A stretch of 64,000 bases of DNA, from NCBI RefSeq assembly GCF_000756305.1, contig NZ_JRFE01000014.1:399005-463004 (forward strand), given 5' to 3'. The translations under genes and the position numbers were made by a program. Shown here piece after piece: positions 36,229 to 43,495 of this stretch; the stretch's first letter is position 1, and every line of letters starts with the position of its first letter. The notes under the pieces are model-generated. The model had not been told where the DNA came from and did not search any database. It saw nothing but the letters and a program-made list of their open reading frames with translations. The stretch is from Myxosarcina sp. GI1. Its GTDB lineage: Bacteria > Cyanobacteriota > Cyanobacteriia > Cyanobacteriales > Xenococcaceae.

Positions 36229-37380
36229 TTATTTTGTGCCTAGCAGTACGGTAATAAAGGTTTCATTGTGAAACAAAGTCGCTCCATATTTTTCTAGTGG
36301 AGCAATTTCGCCATTGCTGTAAAAACCACAACTAGGTAAATCGAACTGCAAATGTTGTTTTACCATTTGATATTCTTCTTTGGCTTTAGTACCTAGAACT
36401 TGACGGCGAGCCGCACAAGAGAAAAATAAAGCTGCGGCAGGTTTATATCCTGGATATCGCTCCATAGCATCTTGCATCGATACTTCCGAAGAACTTAAAA
36501 TTGCCTCTCTAGTTGTTTCAGTTATCTGTACGAAGGAACCTTCGGGAATATCGGCTAAAAAATTAATCGTGCCTAGCTCGCGATCGTAGCCGTTAGGAGC
36601 GCGCAAATAAAATTTATGATTGTCTGGTTCGTAAACTGCCAAAGGATACTCTAGAGAAGGAAATAAATCGCCCAAATAATATCGGTAGAAATCGAGAGCG
36701 GGTTTACCGTCTACTTCGTAAAGAATATTTTGTTTGACTTTGGTAACCTGGCTTTTTTTACCAATAGGATTCCAGCCACTATTAACCCCACAACTAACTA
36801 ATAAGTTGCCAGAAAAAAGCAATACGGGAATTGTATCGGTTAAAACTTGACGTTGATAAAATTGATACGTTTGCTCGAATCGCCAGCTATCGGCAGTAAA
36901 TCCACCAACGATAGTAGCCTTGCTGCCCAATTCTTGTTTTAAGGCTTTAATTAAAACCACTCCGTTACTTTTTAAACCATCGGGTAAAGCAATACACAAA
37001 CTTACTTCTCGATCTATCTCGGCTTTAGCTAAAGAGATCGCCTGTTTGACGGCAATTGAAGGTCGTTGCGAAGCTTCTTTACCAATACCCGCACGAATTT
37101 TAACTTCATCAGAGCAAAACAACATAATTGTTAGAGAATCGTCTTGAAACCCCAACTGGGAAGAAATTTCGCCATCTGTCGTACCGCCAATTAATTCTAG
37201 TTGGGGAAATTGTTGGTAAATTTTCTCTAAAATTAAATCGTGTTCAAAATCGATCGCCGCATATAAAATTCCCGCCTGCGGAGTTTTTCCCGCTAATGCA
37301 GACAAACATTGTTCTAAGATCTCGGCAACGGCTTCTTGCGAATCAGGATCGTTGCTATGACCCACTACTACCTCAAACAT
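36229..37380 (-). CDS. FIST N and C domain protein (copy A)
   Basis: A 383-residue FIST protein, the first gene of the FIST-FIST-kinase unit and 19 bp from the second. It shares VVVGHSNDPDSQEAV, IGGTTDGEISS, FFSCAARRQVLGTKA and LPSCGFYSNGEIAPL with copy B; the two have exactly the same length and clearly arose by tandem duplication. Differences cluster in the middle of FIST_N (about residues 110-190), the region expected to shape the ligand pocket, so the two may recognise different ligands or form a heterodimer. Cytoplasmic. Confidence 0.92.
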   Translation of the reverse strand: MFEVVVGHSNDPDSQEAVAEILEQCLSALAGKTPQAGILYAAIDFEHDLILEKIYQQFPQLELIGGTTDGEISSQLGFQDDSLTIMLFCSDEVKIRAGIGKEASQRPSIAVKQAISLAKAEIDREVSLCIALPDGLKSNGVVLIKALKQELGSKATIVGGFTADSWRFEQTYQFYQRQVLTDTIPVLLFSGNLLVSCGVNSGWNPIGKKSQVTKVKQNILYEVDGKPALDFYRYYLGDLFPSLEYPLAVYEPDNHKFYLRAPNGYDRELGTINFLADIPEGSFVQITETTREAILSSSEVSMQDAMERYPGYKPAAALFFSCAARRQVLGTKAKEEYQMVKQHLQFDLPSCGFYSNGEIAPLEKYGATLFHNETFITVLLGTK

Positions 37381-37587
37381 AGATTAAATATTATTAAACT
37401 AATAATTACAGCCCATTTACCCTAAAAACTCGTACTTTTAAAAGCTAATTTTTAATTTAAACGAGGCGCATTAGTTATCTTTCCCCAAATAAAGATAAAA
37501 ATTAAAAAGGTAAGGAAAAGTCGGAACCTTAAGGAAAAAACTAAAAATTTCAAGTAAGATCGATGGCACAACAGCAATGGGTGAGAA

Positions 37588-37637
37588 AGGGTGAAACTTC
37601 ACCACAATAATTTATCAACGTGGTTCAAAGTTGCTTA
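37588..37637. repeat. diverged repeat, left copy flanking the IS
   Basis: This block (GGGTGAAACTTCACC, with the stem GGTGAA/TTCACC, then CACAATAATT and GTGGTTCAAAGTTGCTT) resembles 39196-39246 (GGGTAAACACTTATCACAGTAATT, GTGGCTCAAAACTGCTT) in the same orientation. The two copies lie on either side of the ISAzo13-type element. They are diverged, so they predate the insertion or are unrelated to it. Confidence 0.4.
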
Positions 37638-37813
37638 ATGTCAGATAAAGAACGACATCATAAATTAGTCAATATGTCAGATGAAGACATAGACTATTCA
37701 GATATTCCCGAGCTTGATGAAAACTTTTTTGAAAATGCTAAGTTAGTCAAAAAAAACCAGCGACAGAAGCTATCTCGATACGAGTCGATCGCGACACTTT
37801 AGAGTAGTTTTGT
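37638..37813 (+). pseudogene. broken BrnA/DUF4415-type antitoxin
   Basis: The N-terminus NMSDEDIDYSDIPELDENFF is the hallmark of BrnA/DUF4415 antitoxins. After about residue 45 the frame changes: the next frame reads AISIRVDRDTLE, the ribbon-helix-helix start, followed by TAG at 37805-37807 exactly where the family has tryptophan (LEWF). So the gene carries both a frameshift near 37760 and a nonsense change. No BrnT toxin is next to it; an IS lies 70 bp downstream. The read-out product ends as LSRYESIATL at 37802. It is a dead antitoxin. Confidence 0.8.
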
Positions 37814-37942
37814 AATATAGCTTCTAGCAATCCTGAAATCGGAGGCTATCAAATCTCGATCGACGGTGTGCTGAGAACCTATGGGCTTGCGAATAAATAA
37901 AATACCAGGCATTCTAAAAAATAACAAATCATAAATGGAATT

Positions 37943-38422
37943 TTGCCGATGGAACTGACAGAAACTGTCAAATCGACTTTCAAAGATGCTGCCGGAAAAC
38001 TAGCTGGCAATCGAAAACGAGATTTCATAGCCAAGGTAACGGAAGATTATTTTGGGGGTTCAGCCAGGAGAGCAGAAACAGTTTTAGGTTGGAATAGACA
38101 CAGTATCCAAAAAGGATTACAAGAAAGAAGAACAGGGATTGTCTGTGCAGATAACTATCGAGCAAGGGGATGTAAGAAGAGTGAAGAAAAGTTACCTAAT
38201 TTGGAAACAGATATCCGTTCTTTAGTAGATGCTCAAGCTCAAGCTGACCCAAAGTTTCAATCCACTCTTTGTTATGCTCGTATCAGTGCCAGAGCGGTAA
38301 GAGAGGCATTGAGCCGCGAAAAGGGATATACGGAGACACAATTACCAACTCGCCAGACAATTGGCGAAATTCTGAATCGTTTAGGCTATCGTTTAAAAAA
38401 ATCCAAAAAACCAAACCACTGA
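37943..38422 (+). CDS. ISAzo13 transposase, N-terminal frame
   Basis: A 159-residue product covering the N-terminal part of an ISAzo13-family transposase. It contains a helical DNA-binding region (FIAKVTEDYFGGSARRAETVLGW) and ends GYRLKKSKKPNH. The frame closes at 38422, but family members continue as one protein into the downstream frame. The switch point is the run TTTAAAAAAA at 38392-38401, in phase as T TTA AAA (38392-38398), a canonical -1 slippery heptamer. Without frameshift this frame gives a truncated protein that could act as regulator, as in other IS. Confidence 0.85.
   Translation: MPMELTETVKSTFKDAAGKLAGNRKRDFIAKVTEDYFGGSARRAETVLGWNRHSIQKGLQERRTGIVCADNYRARGCKKSEEKLPNLETDIRSLVDAQAQADPKFQSTLCYARISARAVREALSREKGYTETQLPTRQTIGEILNRLGYRLKKSKKPNH
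38392..38401 (+). promoter_or_regulatory. programmed -1 ribosomal frameshift site
   Basis: The heptamer T TTA AAA, followed by three more A, lies in the zero frame of the first transposase ORF. A -1 slip here leads straight into the second frame (KIQKTKPLKKIPQTDAIF), giving a continuous family-like transposase. The second frame is open through the site. Confidence 0.75.
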
Positions 38423-39147
38423 AAAAGATACCACAAACCGATGCCATCTTTGAAAATGTTTTCCGCGAAAATCAAATCTCGGATAAGAATTCTAAATCCT
38501 TACGTGTATCGATTGACAACAAAGCCAAAGTCAAAATTGGCAATCTATCGCGAGGTGGCAAGGCGCGGACTTTAAAGGCTAGAGAAGCAGATGACCATGA
38601 CACACAATGGCAAGCTACTTTGATACCCTTTGGTATTCTCAATACTGGCAATGACCAATTATCAATTTACATGGGTCAGTCTGCTGAAACAAGCGATTTT
38701 ATCGTTGATTGTTTGACAGCTTGGTGGCATGAACATCAACTCCAGAAATCGCAACTCGATGAATGGGTAATTAACCTTGATGGGGGAGCAGCAACTAGAA
38801 GTAACCGTACTCAATTCATCAAACGCATGGTCGAGTTGTCCCAGAGCATTGGTGTCAAAATTCGTCTAATTTACTATCCTCCATATCACAGCAAATACAA
38901 TCAGATTGAACGATGTTGGGCAACATTAGAAAACTATTGGAATGGGACTATTTTGGACTCGGTTGAAGCCGCTCTAAAATGTGCAAGCAATATGACTTGG
39001 AAAGGAATCAAACCTATCGTGCATTTGGTGGAGAACACCTATGAAAAAGGAGTCAAAGTTTTATCTAACGAATTAAAGCACTATGAACCCTTCTGGCACA
39101 GATCTGAAACTTTACCCAAATGGGATATCACTATTATTCCCACCTAA
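38398..39147 (+). CDS. ISAzo13 transposase, C-terminal (DDE) frame
   Basis: The catalytic part of the ISAzo13 transposase, reached by -1 frameshift from the preceding ORF. It has the DDE-type core: VSIDNKAKVKIG, EWVINLDGGAATRSNRTQF with the second aspartate, and LIYYPPYHSKYNQIERCW with the catalytic glutamate. The frame is open from about 38269 but has no proper start of its own before the frameshift site. It ends at TAA 39145-39147 within 30 bp of the right inverted repeat. Confidence 0.85.
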   Translation, partial: KIQKTKPLKKIPQTDAIFENVFRENQISDKNSKSLRVSIDNKAKVKIGNLSRGGKARTLKAREADDHDTQWQATLIPFGILNTGNDQLSIYMGQSAETSDFIVDCLTAWWHEHQLQKSQLDEWVINLDGGAATRSNRTQFIKRMVELSQSIGVKIRLIYYPPYHSKYNQIERCWATLENYWNGTILDSVEAALKCASNMTWKGIKPIVHLVENTYEKGVKVLSNELKHYEPFWHRSETLPKWDITIIPT

Positions 39148-39195
39148 TTGGTATCTTTTTTTCTTGCATATCCCCTACGTAGCACATCAAACAAC

Positions 39196-39246
39196 TAAGG
39201 GTAAACACTTATCACAGTAATTGTTCGATGTGGCTCAAAACTGCTT
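39196..39246. repeat. diverged repeat, right copy flanking the IS
   Basis: Second copy of the block described at 37588-37637; same orientation, with GTGGCTCAAAACTGCTTGACG as the best-conserved end. Confidence 0.4.
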
Positions 39247-39286
39247 GACGATCGCAATTCATATTTTTTCGTGTCGGGCGATCGCA

Positions 39287-39709
39287 TTAATTAGGTAAAA
39301 AAACTCTAACAAAAGGTTGAGAACGATATCTGCGATAAATATCAAAGTCACTATCGAGTGTAGCAATTGCTTCTAAATTCAAACGTTCGGAAATAGCGAC
39401 TAGAGATAAATCGGCAAAATCCCCTGGCAAATCTCGATATTGCTTATTTAGCTGGGCAATTCGCGAAAAGTCAGTACTGTTTAAATAAATGCACTCGTAT
39501 ATTCCATTAGCTAAATCTAACAAAAACTCATTTTGCACTCGCCAATCAGCACTAAGCAACCACATAACTTCAGTAACGCACATAGGAGTAGTAGTTAATT
39601 GAGCGGTGCAGGTTTCTAAAAAGCTAGATACTTGTTGATGGTATCGATCTCCAGCACTGTAGTAAGCAATCAAAAAGCCACTATCTACTAAAATTTTGGC
39701 GTAGTACAT
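39287..39709 (-). CDS. PIN domain toxin (VapC-like)
   Basis: A 140-residue PIN-domain ribonuclease toxin. Acidic catalytic residues are visible in ILVDSGFLIAYY (first D), VTEVMWLL (E), DLPGDFADLSLVA (D cluster) and IATLDSDFDIYR (last D). PIN toxins of the VapC group cut tRNA or rRNA when their antitoxin is lost. I take the ATG at 39709; the frame is open upstream but only within the antitoxin gene. The start overlaps the antitoxin end by 29 bp, so translation is coupled. All key residues look present. Confidence 0.9.
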   Translation of the reverse strand: MYYAKILVDSGFLIAYYSAGDRYHQQVSSFLETCTAQLTTTPMCVTEVMWLLSADWRVQNEFLLDLANGIYECIYLNSTDFSRIAQLNKQYRDLPGDFADLSLVAISERLNLEAIATLDSDFDIYRRYRSQPFVRVFLPN

Positions 39710-39944
39710 AATCGGCGATCGCTTTTTTTCTAGTTTCTCGTTCTGATAAGTCTGGCGATGCGTTTTGCAGCAGATGCTGAGGATGACCTCCTCTCCTTTC
39801 AACAACGGTTTTTTCTGCTTGTAAAGCCAGCCAGCGATCGCGAATCAATTGTTCGATTAGTTCAGTTTTATTACTACAATTTTCCTGCGACAAAATATCT
39901 GCTAGCTGTTTTTCGGTTTCTTTGTTCAATTTAATAGTTGTCAT
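39681..39944 (-). CDS. VapB-like antitoxin
   Basis: An 87-residue antitoxin just upstream of, and overlapping, the PIN toxin. The start TIKLNKETEKQLADILSQENCSNKTELIEQLIRDRW is a ribbon-helix-helix-like DNA-binding unit; the second half (LLQNASPDLSERETRKKAIADYV) is the expected toxin-binding tail. The pair should repress its own promoter. Confidence 0.85.
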   Translation of the reverse strand: MTTIKLNKETEKQLADILSQENCSNKTELIEQLIRDRWLALQAEKTVVERRGGHPQHLLQNASPDLSERETRKKAIADYVLRQNFSR

Positions 39945-39998
39945 TTGAAAGCTTAAATTATACTAACAATATCTATTCAATTTTAAATCCATCACATT

Positions 39999-40172
39999 TC
40001 ATATTTCTATATCTGCTTTAAGCTCATCCCAACTAATTTCTGATTCATCTTGACGAGAGCGAGAAACCATCATGTCATGAAAATCTTCCCATAAATCTCC
40101 CCACTTGCTTAGATCGATTAATACAGAGATTTTTTCGCCTTCTTCATTTATTAAAAATTGAACGCCTTCCAT
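39999..40172 (-). CDS. orphan Phd/RelB-like antitoxin
   Basis: A 57-residue acidic protein beginning MEGVQFLINEEGEKISVLI and ending SEISWDELKADIEI. The pattern (beta-strand start MxxVQFLxNEEGEKxxVLIDLxxW, then a helix with EISWDELK) is that of small antitoxins paired with RelE/ParE-type toxins in cyanobacteria. No toxin follows: downstream is the VapBC pair on the same strand. It may be an orphan left after toxin loss, or may neutralise a toxin encoded elsewhere. Confidence 0.7.
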   Translation of the reverse strand: MEGVQFLINEEGEKISVLIDLSKWGDLWEDFHDMMVSRSRQDESEISWDELKADIEI

Positions 40173-40271
40173 TATTGTGACTCTCTAGATGAAATACTTT
40201 AATTAAATTGTACTTTTATTTATCGGACTATGTAGCCATCTCACAGTGGGTCGGACTTCACAGCGATCGCC

Positions 40272-40332
40272 CTAAAGAGGATTAATATAATTGCTTTACA
40301 TCTGTTGATAAACTTGTTCCATTTCCAGAGCT
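40272..40332 (-). pseudogene. decayed gene tail, copy 1
   Basis: On the minus strand this reads ALEMEQVYQQM, stop, SNYINPL, stop. It matches the fragment at 41106-41220 (ALEMEQAYQQMWSNYINNSL), with TGG changed to TAA. The sequence resembles the extreme C-terminus of TPR/O-GlcNAc-type glycosyltransferases, but this family call is tentative. It is non-functional. Confidence 0.55.
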
Positions 40333-40446
40333 GGACGCGCTAGTAGGTTGGGTTGATGCAAAAAACCCAACACTCATAAATACTAGTTATTCTCTGGCGT
40401 GGCAATAAATCTCTTAATGGAAGAAGCAGTAGATATTGCCAATGAA

Positions 40447-40746
40447 TTAGAAGTTTCTTTGATTGGCTTCTTGTTGTCGCTCGACCAAAAGACCAGTAGC
40501 ATATTTATGAAGGATACTAGAGATTAGTGTCTGATAAGGAATCCCTTCTTCAATAGCTTTTGCTTGAATAGCATCTAAATCGAAAGATGAAAGCCTCAAG
40601 GTAATTCGTTTATCTTTAGCTAGAGTAGCCTTAGCATAACTACGAAGTTGTGCCAGACGAGTTTTATCGCCAACTAATTGCCATTCTCCTCGTTCAAAAG
40701 ACTCTAGTATTTCTTTTTCTTCACCATCTAAATCTAATTTATTCAT
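40447..40746 (-). CDS. BrnA/CopG-type antitoxin
   Basis: A 99-residue antitoxin. The N-terminus (DLDGEEKEILESFERGEWQ) is the common opening of CopG-type antitoxins in cyanobacteria; RITLRLSSFDLDAIQAKAIEEGIPYQTLISSILHKYATG is the ribbon-helix-helix domain. The start overlaps the toxin gene by 8 bp on the same strand, so translation is coupled. The pair lies between two diverged copies of a gene tail (40272-40332 and 41106-41220). Confidence 0.88.
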   Translation of the reverse strand: MNKLDLDGEEKEILESFERGEWQLVGDKTRLAQLRSYAKATLAKDKRITLRLSSFDLDAIQAKAIEEGIPYQTLISSILHKYATGLLVERQQEANQRNF

Positions 40747-41026
40747 GGTTATTGTCTCTTCTGAGATATTGCTTAGTTGCCTTCCGAGAGGGAATAATTG
40801 TTTTCAAAAAAAGTTCCGATTCAGTTTCAATATACGGAACAATGTAAGCGTAACCTTGAATCTGGACTACAAGCAAACGTTGGTTTGGATATTGACTTTG
40901 ATTTGGATGAATATAATCATCAAGTAGATCCCCTCTATTAATTGCTGCCAAAACTGCTTCAAACGATACTCCTCGTTGAGATTTAAGCTTCTCATTTTTG
41001 GCAAGATTCCAGCGGATAACTTTCAT
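40739..41026 (-). CDS. BrnT-like toxin
   Basis: A 95-residue small toxin of the BrnT/RelE-like ribonuclease group. Visible are the opening IRWNLAKNEKLKSQRGVSFEAVLAAI, the central strands RLLVVQIQGYAYIVPYIE and the end LKTIIPSRKATKQYLRR, which carries the basic/aromatic residues expected in the active site. It precedes its antitoxin, the order typical of BrnTA. It appears intact. Confidence 0.85.
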   Translation of the reverse strand: MKVIRWNLAKNEKLKSQRGVSFEAVLAAINRGDLLDDYIHPNQSQYPNQRLLVVQIQGYAYIVPYIETESELFLKTIIPSRKATKQYLRRDNNHE

Positions 41027-41105
41027 TTCATCTATTGTATGTCTATTGTACAGACAATGACAACAGCAATATTAGAGGTTGTGCGATCGCTACCTTTTAC
41101 TAATG

Positions 41106-41220
41106 TCATAGAGAATTATTAATATAATTGCTCCACATCTGTTGATAAGCTTGTTCCATCTCCAGAGCAAATTGTTTACCATTCCATATAAGGTAATGAT
41201 TTTGTAAAGGCGATCGCCCT
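41106..41220 (-). pseudogene. decayed gene tail, copy 2
   Basis: On the minus strand this reads SPLQNHYLIWNGKQF then ALEMEQAYQQMWSNYINNSL and TGA. It is the better-preserved copy of the fragment at 40272-40332. It resembles the C-terminal tail of a TPR/O-GlcNAc-like glycosyltransferase (FALEMEQAYQQMW), but nothing upstream extends the match. Together the copies frame the BrnTA-like module. Confidence 0.55.
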
Positions 41221-41228
41221 GATGTGAT

Positions 41229-41273
41229 ATTTTCTGCGATCGCACGAAGTGCGCTAGCGCAAGCCAATCGCAT
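41229..41273. repeat. REP-like palindromes next to RAYT
   Basis: Short stems GCAC-GAA-GTGC and GCGC-TA-GCGC lie in tandem just past the end of the RAYT gene, following a HIP1-like site. They look like a small REP cluster. Confidence 0.5.
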
Positions 41274-41876
41274 CTACCATTTTGTAGTATTGTCGAGGTG
41301 CAACTGGTCTGTTTGCCAAGCGAGGGGATTATTAATGACGTATTGGCGGATTTTATTTAATGCGGAGCGATCGCGTATGATATGCTCGTAATAATTACGT
41401 TGCCATACGGGTGTGCCTGGGGCATCGCGTAGAATATTAATTTGTTTGGTGACGGTTGATTTAAACCCCGCAATTGACGATGATAATGATTTAGGTTTCA
41501 TTCGTAATGGTTCATGGTTGTGTCGAATCGAACGATCGCATGGGGATAAACGGTTATGTTGCGGCAAATTGTTACGTAGGGGCGAACCGCCGTTCGCCCC
41601 TACAGGGTTGGTGATAACGACAATTCCATGAACATGTTTGGGCATCACAACCCACGCATCCAATTTAATTTCCTGTCTAATTACGGCGGATTTTTGCCAT
41701 TGTTCCGCCACAATTTCACCAAACCCATTCAAACGCATTTGTCCGTTAACGATTTTGCCAAACAAACATTGTCTTTCATAGGTGCAAATGGTGACAAAAT
41801 ACGCCCCAGGTTGACTATAATCATATCCTTTTAATCGGATCGAACGCCTATGGTGTTTGTTGCGATCGTATTTCAT
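41274..41876 (-). CDS. REP-associated tyrosine transposase (RAYT)
   Basis: A 200-residue single-strand DNA transposase of the Y1/IS200-like family. The N-terminus (HRRSIRLKGYDYSQPGAYFVTICTYERQCLFG) is typical of RAYTs. The metal-binding motif is HVH at 81-83 (MPKHVHGIVV) and the catalytic tyrosine lies in NYYEHIIRD (162/163). These enzymes are thought to spread REP palindromes. Residues about 90-103 (NPVGANGGSPLRNN) are encoded by a perfect palindrome of the same type as that just upstream of the gene (41955-41982), so the REP has entered its own transposase gene without breaking the frame. The enzyme core looks intact. Confidence 0.92.
   Translation of the reverse strand: MKYDRNKHHRRSIRLKGYDYSQPGAYFVTICTYERQCLFGKIVNGQMRLNGFGEIVAEQWQKSAVIRQEIKLDAWVVMPKHVHGIVVITNPVGANGGSPLRNNLPQHNRLSPCDRSIRHNHEPLRMKPKSLSSSIAGFKSTVTKQINILRDAPGTPVWQRNYYEHIIRDRSALNKIRQYVINNPLAWQTDQLHLDNTTKW
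41576..41603. repeat. REP palindrome inside the RAYT gene
   Basis: GTAGGGGCGAAC (41576-41587) and GTTCGCCCCTAC (41592-41603) form a perfect 12-bp stem with a CGCC loop. The same sequence type recurs at 41955-41982. Confidence 0.85.
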
Positions 41877-41912
41877 TAAATTTGATTGTCGTTTGGGTGT
41901 TGTAAATATGTT

Positions 41913-41982
41913 GTGGGGGCGAACCGCCGTTTTTTCGTATGGGCGTTTCGCATTGTAGGGGCGATTCGCGAATCGCCCCTAC
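41913..41982. repeat. REP palindromes upstream of RAYT
   Basis: A degenerate GGGGGCGAACCGCCGTT copy (about 41915-41932) is followed by the perfect 28-bp palindrome at 41955-41982, with half-site GTAGGGGCGATTCG. It matches the palindrome inside the RAYT gene (GTAGGGGCGA..CCCCTACAGGG) and lies about 80 bp upstream of its start. Confidence 0.85.
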
Positions 41983-42046
41983 AGGGTTTGTCGGTAATTA
42001 CCATGATTTTGTTAGGGCGATTAAATCACGCAACATTAATTAACTA

Positions 42047-42829
42047 CTAGCTATTTTGAGGTGGAATGGCTTCTACTCTGCCATCGGGATAAACTTTTAA
42101 CTCGCCACCAAGACTTTCAATGTTTCTTTCCGCTATTTGACGGGTAGCTGTATCTCTAGCATTTACGTATAATTGAAACCATGCACCTATCTGTGCTTGA
42201 GTAGCATCGGGTTTGTTAGCCAAAAACTCAGCCGTGCCGCTAGCAGATTTTGCAATGAATTCATTTCCTGCGATGCTTGCCCACTTCGCAGACATTTCAT
42301 AAGAATTTTGAGCTTGTTCTAGATCGTCAAGGAACAATATTTCATCTACGCCTTTGTATAACCAAACGTAATAAGCGTCGGGAGTATCAGGTGATAAATG
42401 TTTTAAGCCTTTTTCCATCAATGCTACAGTGCGTTCTGGATAACCTGCAAACATGGATGAAGCGGGAGAAATTATTAAATAGGCACGAGAAAAAAAAGGA
42501 TCGCGATCGACAATTACTTCCAAAAAATTTGGGCTTAATGAGTAACCAGTTTGATTTCTAGCTTTTTCGTCACCAAAATATTGCAGAAATCTTAACATTG
42601 TCCAGTCTGCAATCAGATTATCAAAGCCAAATGACGGCATTTTTTTTAAGAAAGATAGTTTTAAACCTTCCGCTTTTTCTTGCCGAACATAGCTTTCTTC
42701 GTCTAAAGTATCTTCAGTTATTTGCTTAACTTGTATAGACTGTAATTTAATTATCCAAAATATACAAAAGGCTCCTAAACTAAATGAAATAGCTAGATTT
42801 ATTAAATTTGATTTAAATTGTTTAATCAT
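42047..42829 (-). CDS. membrane-anchored TPR-like protein next to pilins
   Basis: A 260-residue protein. One membrane segment at about residues 10-28 (LAISFSLGAFCIFWIIKL) anchors an outer helical part. The rest is made of TPR-like helix pairs, for example ADWTMLRFLQYFGDE, RAYLIISPASSMFAGYPERTVALMEKGLKHL and YVWLYKGVDEILFLDDLEQAQNSYEMSAKWA. No enzyme motif is seen. It lies 60 bp downstream of two pilin genes on the same strand, so a role in assembly or modification of minor pilins or secreted pseudopili is a fair inference, not proven. Confidence 0.75.
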   Translation of the reverse strand: MIKQFKSNLINLAISFSLGAFCIFWIIKLQSIQVKQITEDTLDEESYVRQEKAEGLKLSFLKKMPSFGFDNLIADWTMLRFLQYFGDEKARNQTGYSLSPNFLEVIVDRDPFFSRAYLIISPASSMFAGYPERTVALMEKGLKHLSPDTPDAYYVWLYKGVDEILFLDDLEQAQNSYEMSAKWASIAGNEFIAKSASGTAEFLANKPDATQAQIGAWFQLYVNARDTATRQIAERNIESLGGELKVYPDGRVEAIPPQNS

Positions 42830-42889
42830 TAGCTTTTGACGAGTGATATAGTCAGACTAGAAATAAGTAATTGTATTTAATAAAATTGT

Positions 42890-43405
42890 TTAATTTATTT
42901 GAGTAGTACCAGTAGTGCAAGTAGGAACACCACTTGTAACCGATGCTGGAATAGGAGCGATTGCACCATCAATACTATTTTGTTCGCAGACAACTCCCAT
43001 ATAAGAACCAGATGACGTTTGACCGACAGCAGAAGAATAATCTCTAAGGTCATTTTCAAAAGTACCTATAACTTTTGCTGTATGTACCGCACCTTCCGAA
43101 TCAGGAGTTCCGCTATCAGCATAAATGTAATATTTACCCGTTACTTTCATGGGTAAATTAGGCATGGTAGTAAAAGTTCCATGTTCAAAACGATAACCTT
43201 GCTGCACTCTATTGATAGTGCCAAGAGTAATTTTGGCTTCTGTTTGCCTACTTTTTTCTACTTGTCTAAACAAAGTTGGTAAAGTGGTAGTAGATAAAAT
43301 ACCAATAATAATTACTACTACTAGCAACTCAATTAATGTAAAACCTTGATTTTTTTTTTGTCTAATATCGTATAAAATTTTTAACACCAGCACATATTTT
43401 ATCAT
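42890..43405 (-). CDS. type IV pilin-like protein
   Basis: A 171-residue prepilin. The leader ends KNQG and is followed by the methylated Phe and the class III signal FTLIELLVVVIIIGILS; cleavage by PilD is expected after G. The mature N-terminus is a long hydrophobic helix with E5. The C-terminal head contains two cysteines about 25 residues apart (VVCEQN and PTCTTG), likely forming the D-region disulfide. It is 90 bp from a similar pilin upstream; the tandem copies differ most in the head, so this one may be a minor pilin. Confidence 0.92.
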   Translation of the reverse strand: MIKYVLVLKILYDIRQKKNQGFTLIELLVVVIIIGILSTTTLPTLFRQVEKSRQTEAKITLGTINRVQQGYRFEHGTFTTMPNLPMKVTGKYYIYADSGTPDSEGAVHTAKVIGTFENDLRDYSSAVGQTSSGSYMGVVCEQNSIDGAIAPIPASVTSGVPTCTTGTTQIN

Positions 43406-43429
43406 CGGTCGATATAAAAAAGACTTATT

Positions 43430-43469
43430 TAAAAAAAAAGAGCATTTTAATTGAATAAAATGCTCTTTT
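43430..43469 (-). terminator. strong rho-independent terminator after pilin A
   Basis: AAAAGAGCATTTTA (43437-43450) and TAAAATGCTCTTTT (43456-43469) form a 14-bp stem with a 5-nt loop. On the minus strand it is followed by a further T-run (opposite the A-run from 43431), giving a terminator 27 bp behind the pilin stop codon. The stem is almost symmetrical. It separates the abundant pilin from the downstream pilin, so read-through may set the ratio. Confidence 0.9.
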
Positions 43470-43495
43470 CAAGCTATATGAAAATTATTAAACCG

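Larger units (their letters stand above)
37883..39175 (+). mobile_element. ISAzo13-type insertion sequence
   Basis: An insertion sequence of about 1.3 kb holding two overlapping transposase frames. Imperfect terminal inverted repeats are visible: the left end 37884-37907 (GGCTTGC.. ending ATACCA) matches the reverse complement of the right end 39149-39172 (GATATGC.. ending ATACCA) at 16 of 24 positions. The exact outer bases and any target duplication are unsure. The ORFs look intact apart from the programmed frameshift, so the element could still be active. Confidence 0.7.

Noticed and set aside
37500..37620. Purine-rich leader before the broken BrnA as a possible riboswitch
   Set aside because: Only a short GGTGAA/TTCACC stem is present, with no conserved riboswitch core; the block is better seen as a diverged repeat.
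40390..40475. Plus-strand stretch reading SGVAINLLMEEAVDIANELEVSLIGFLL, similar to the end of FdhD-like proteins
   Set aside because: The match is short and only partly conserved, and it overlaps the end of the BrnA-type antitoxin; it may be chance, so I did not annotate a remnant.
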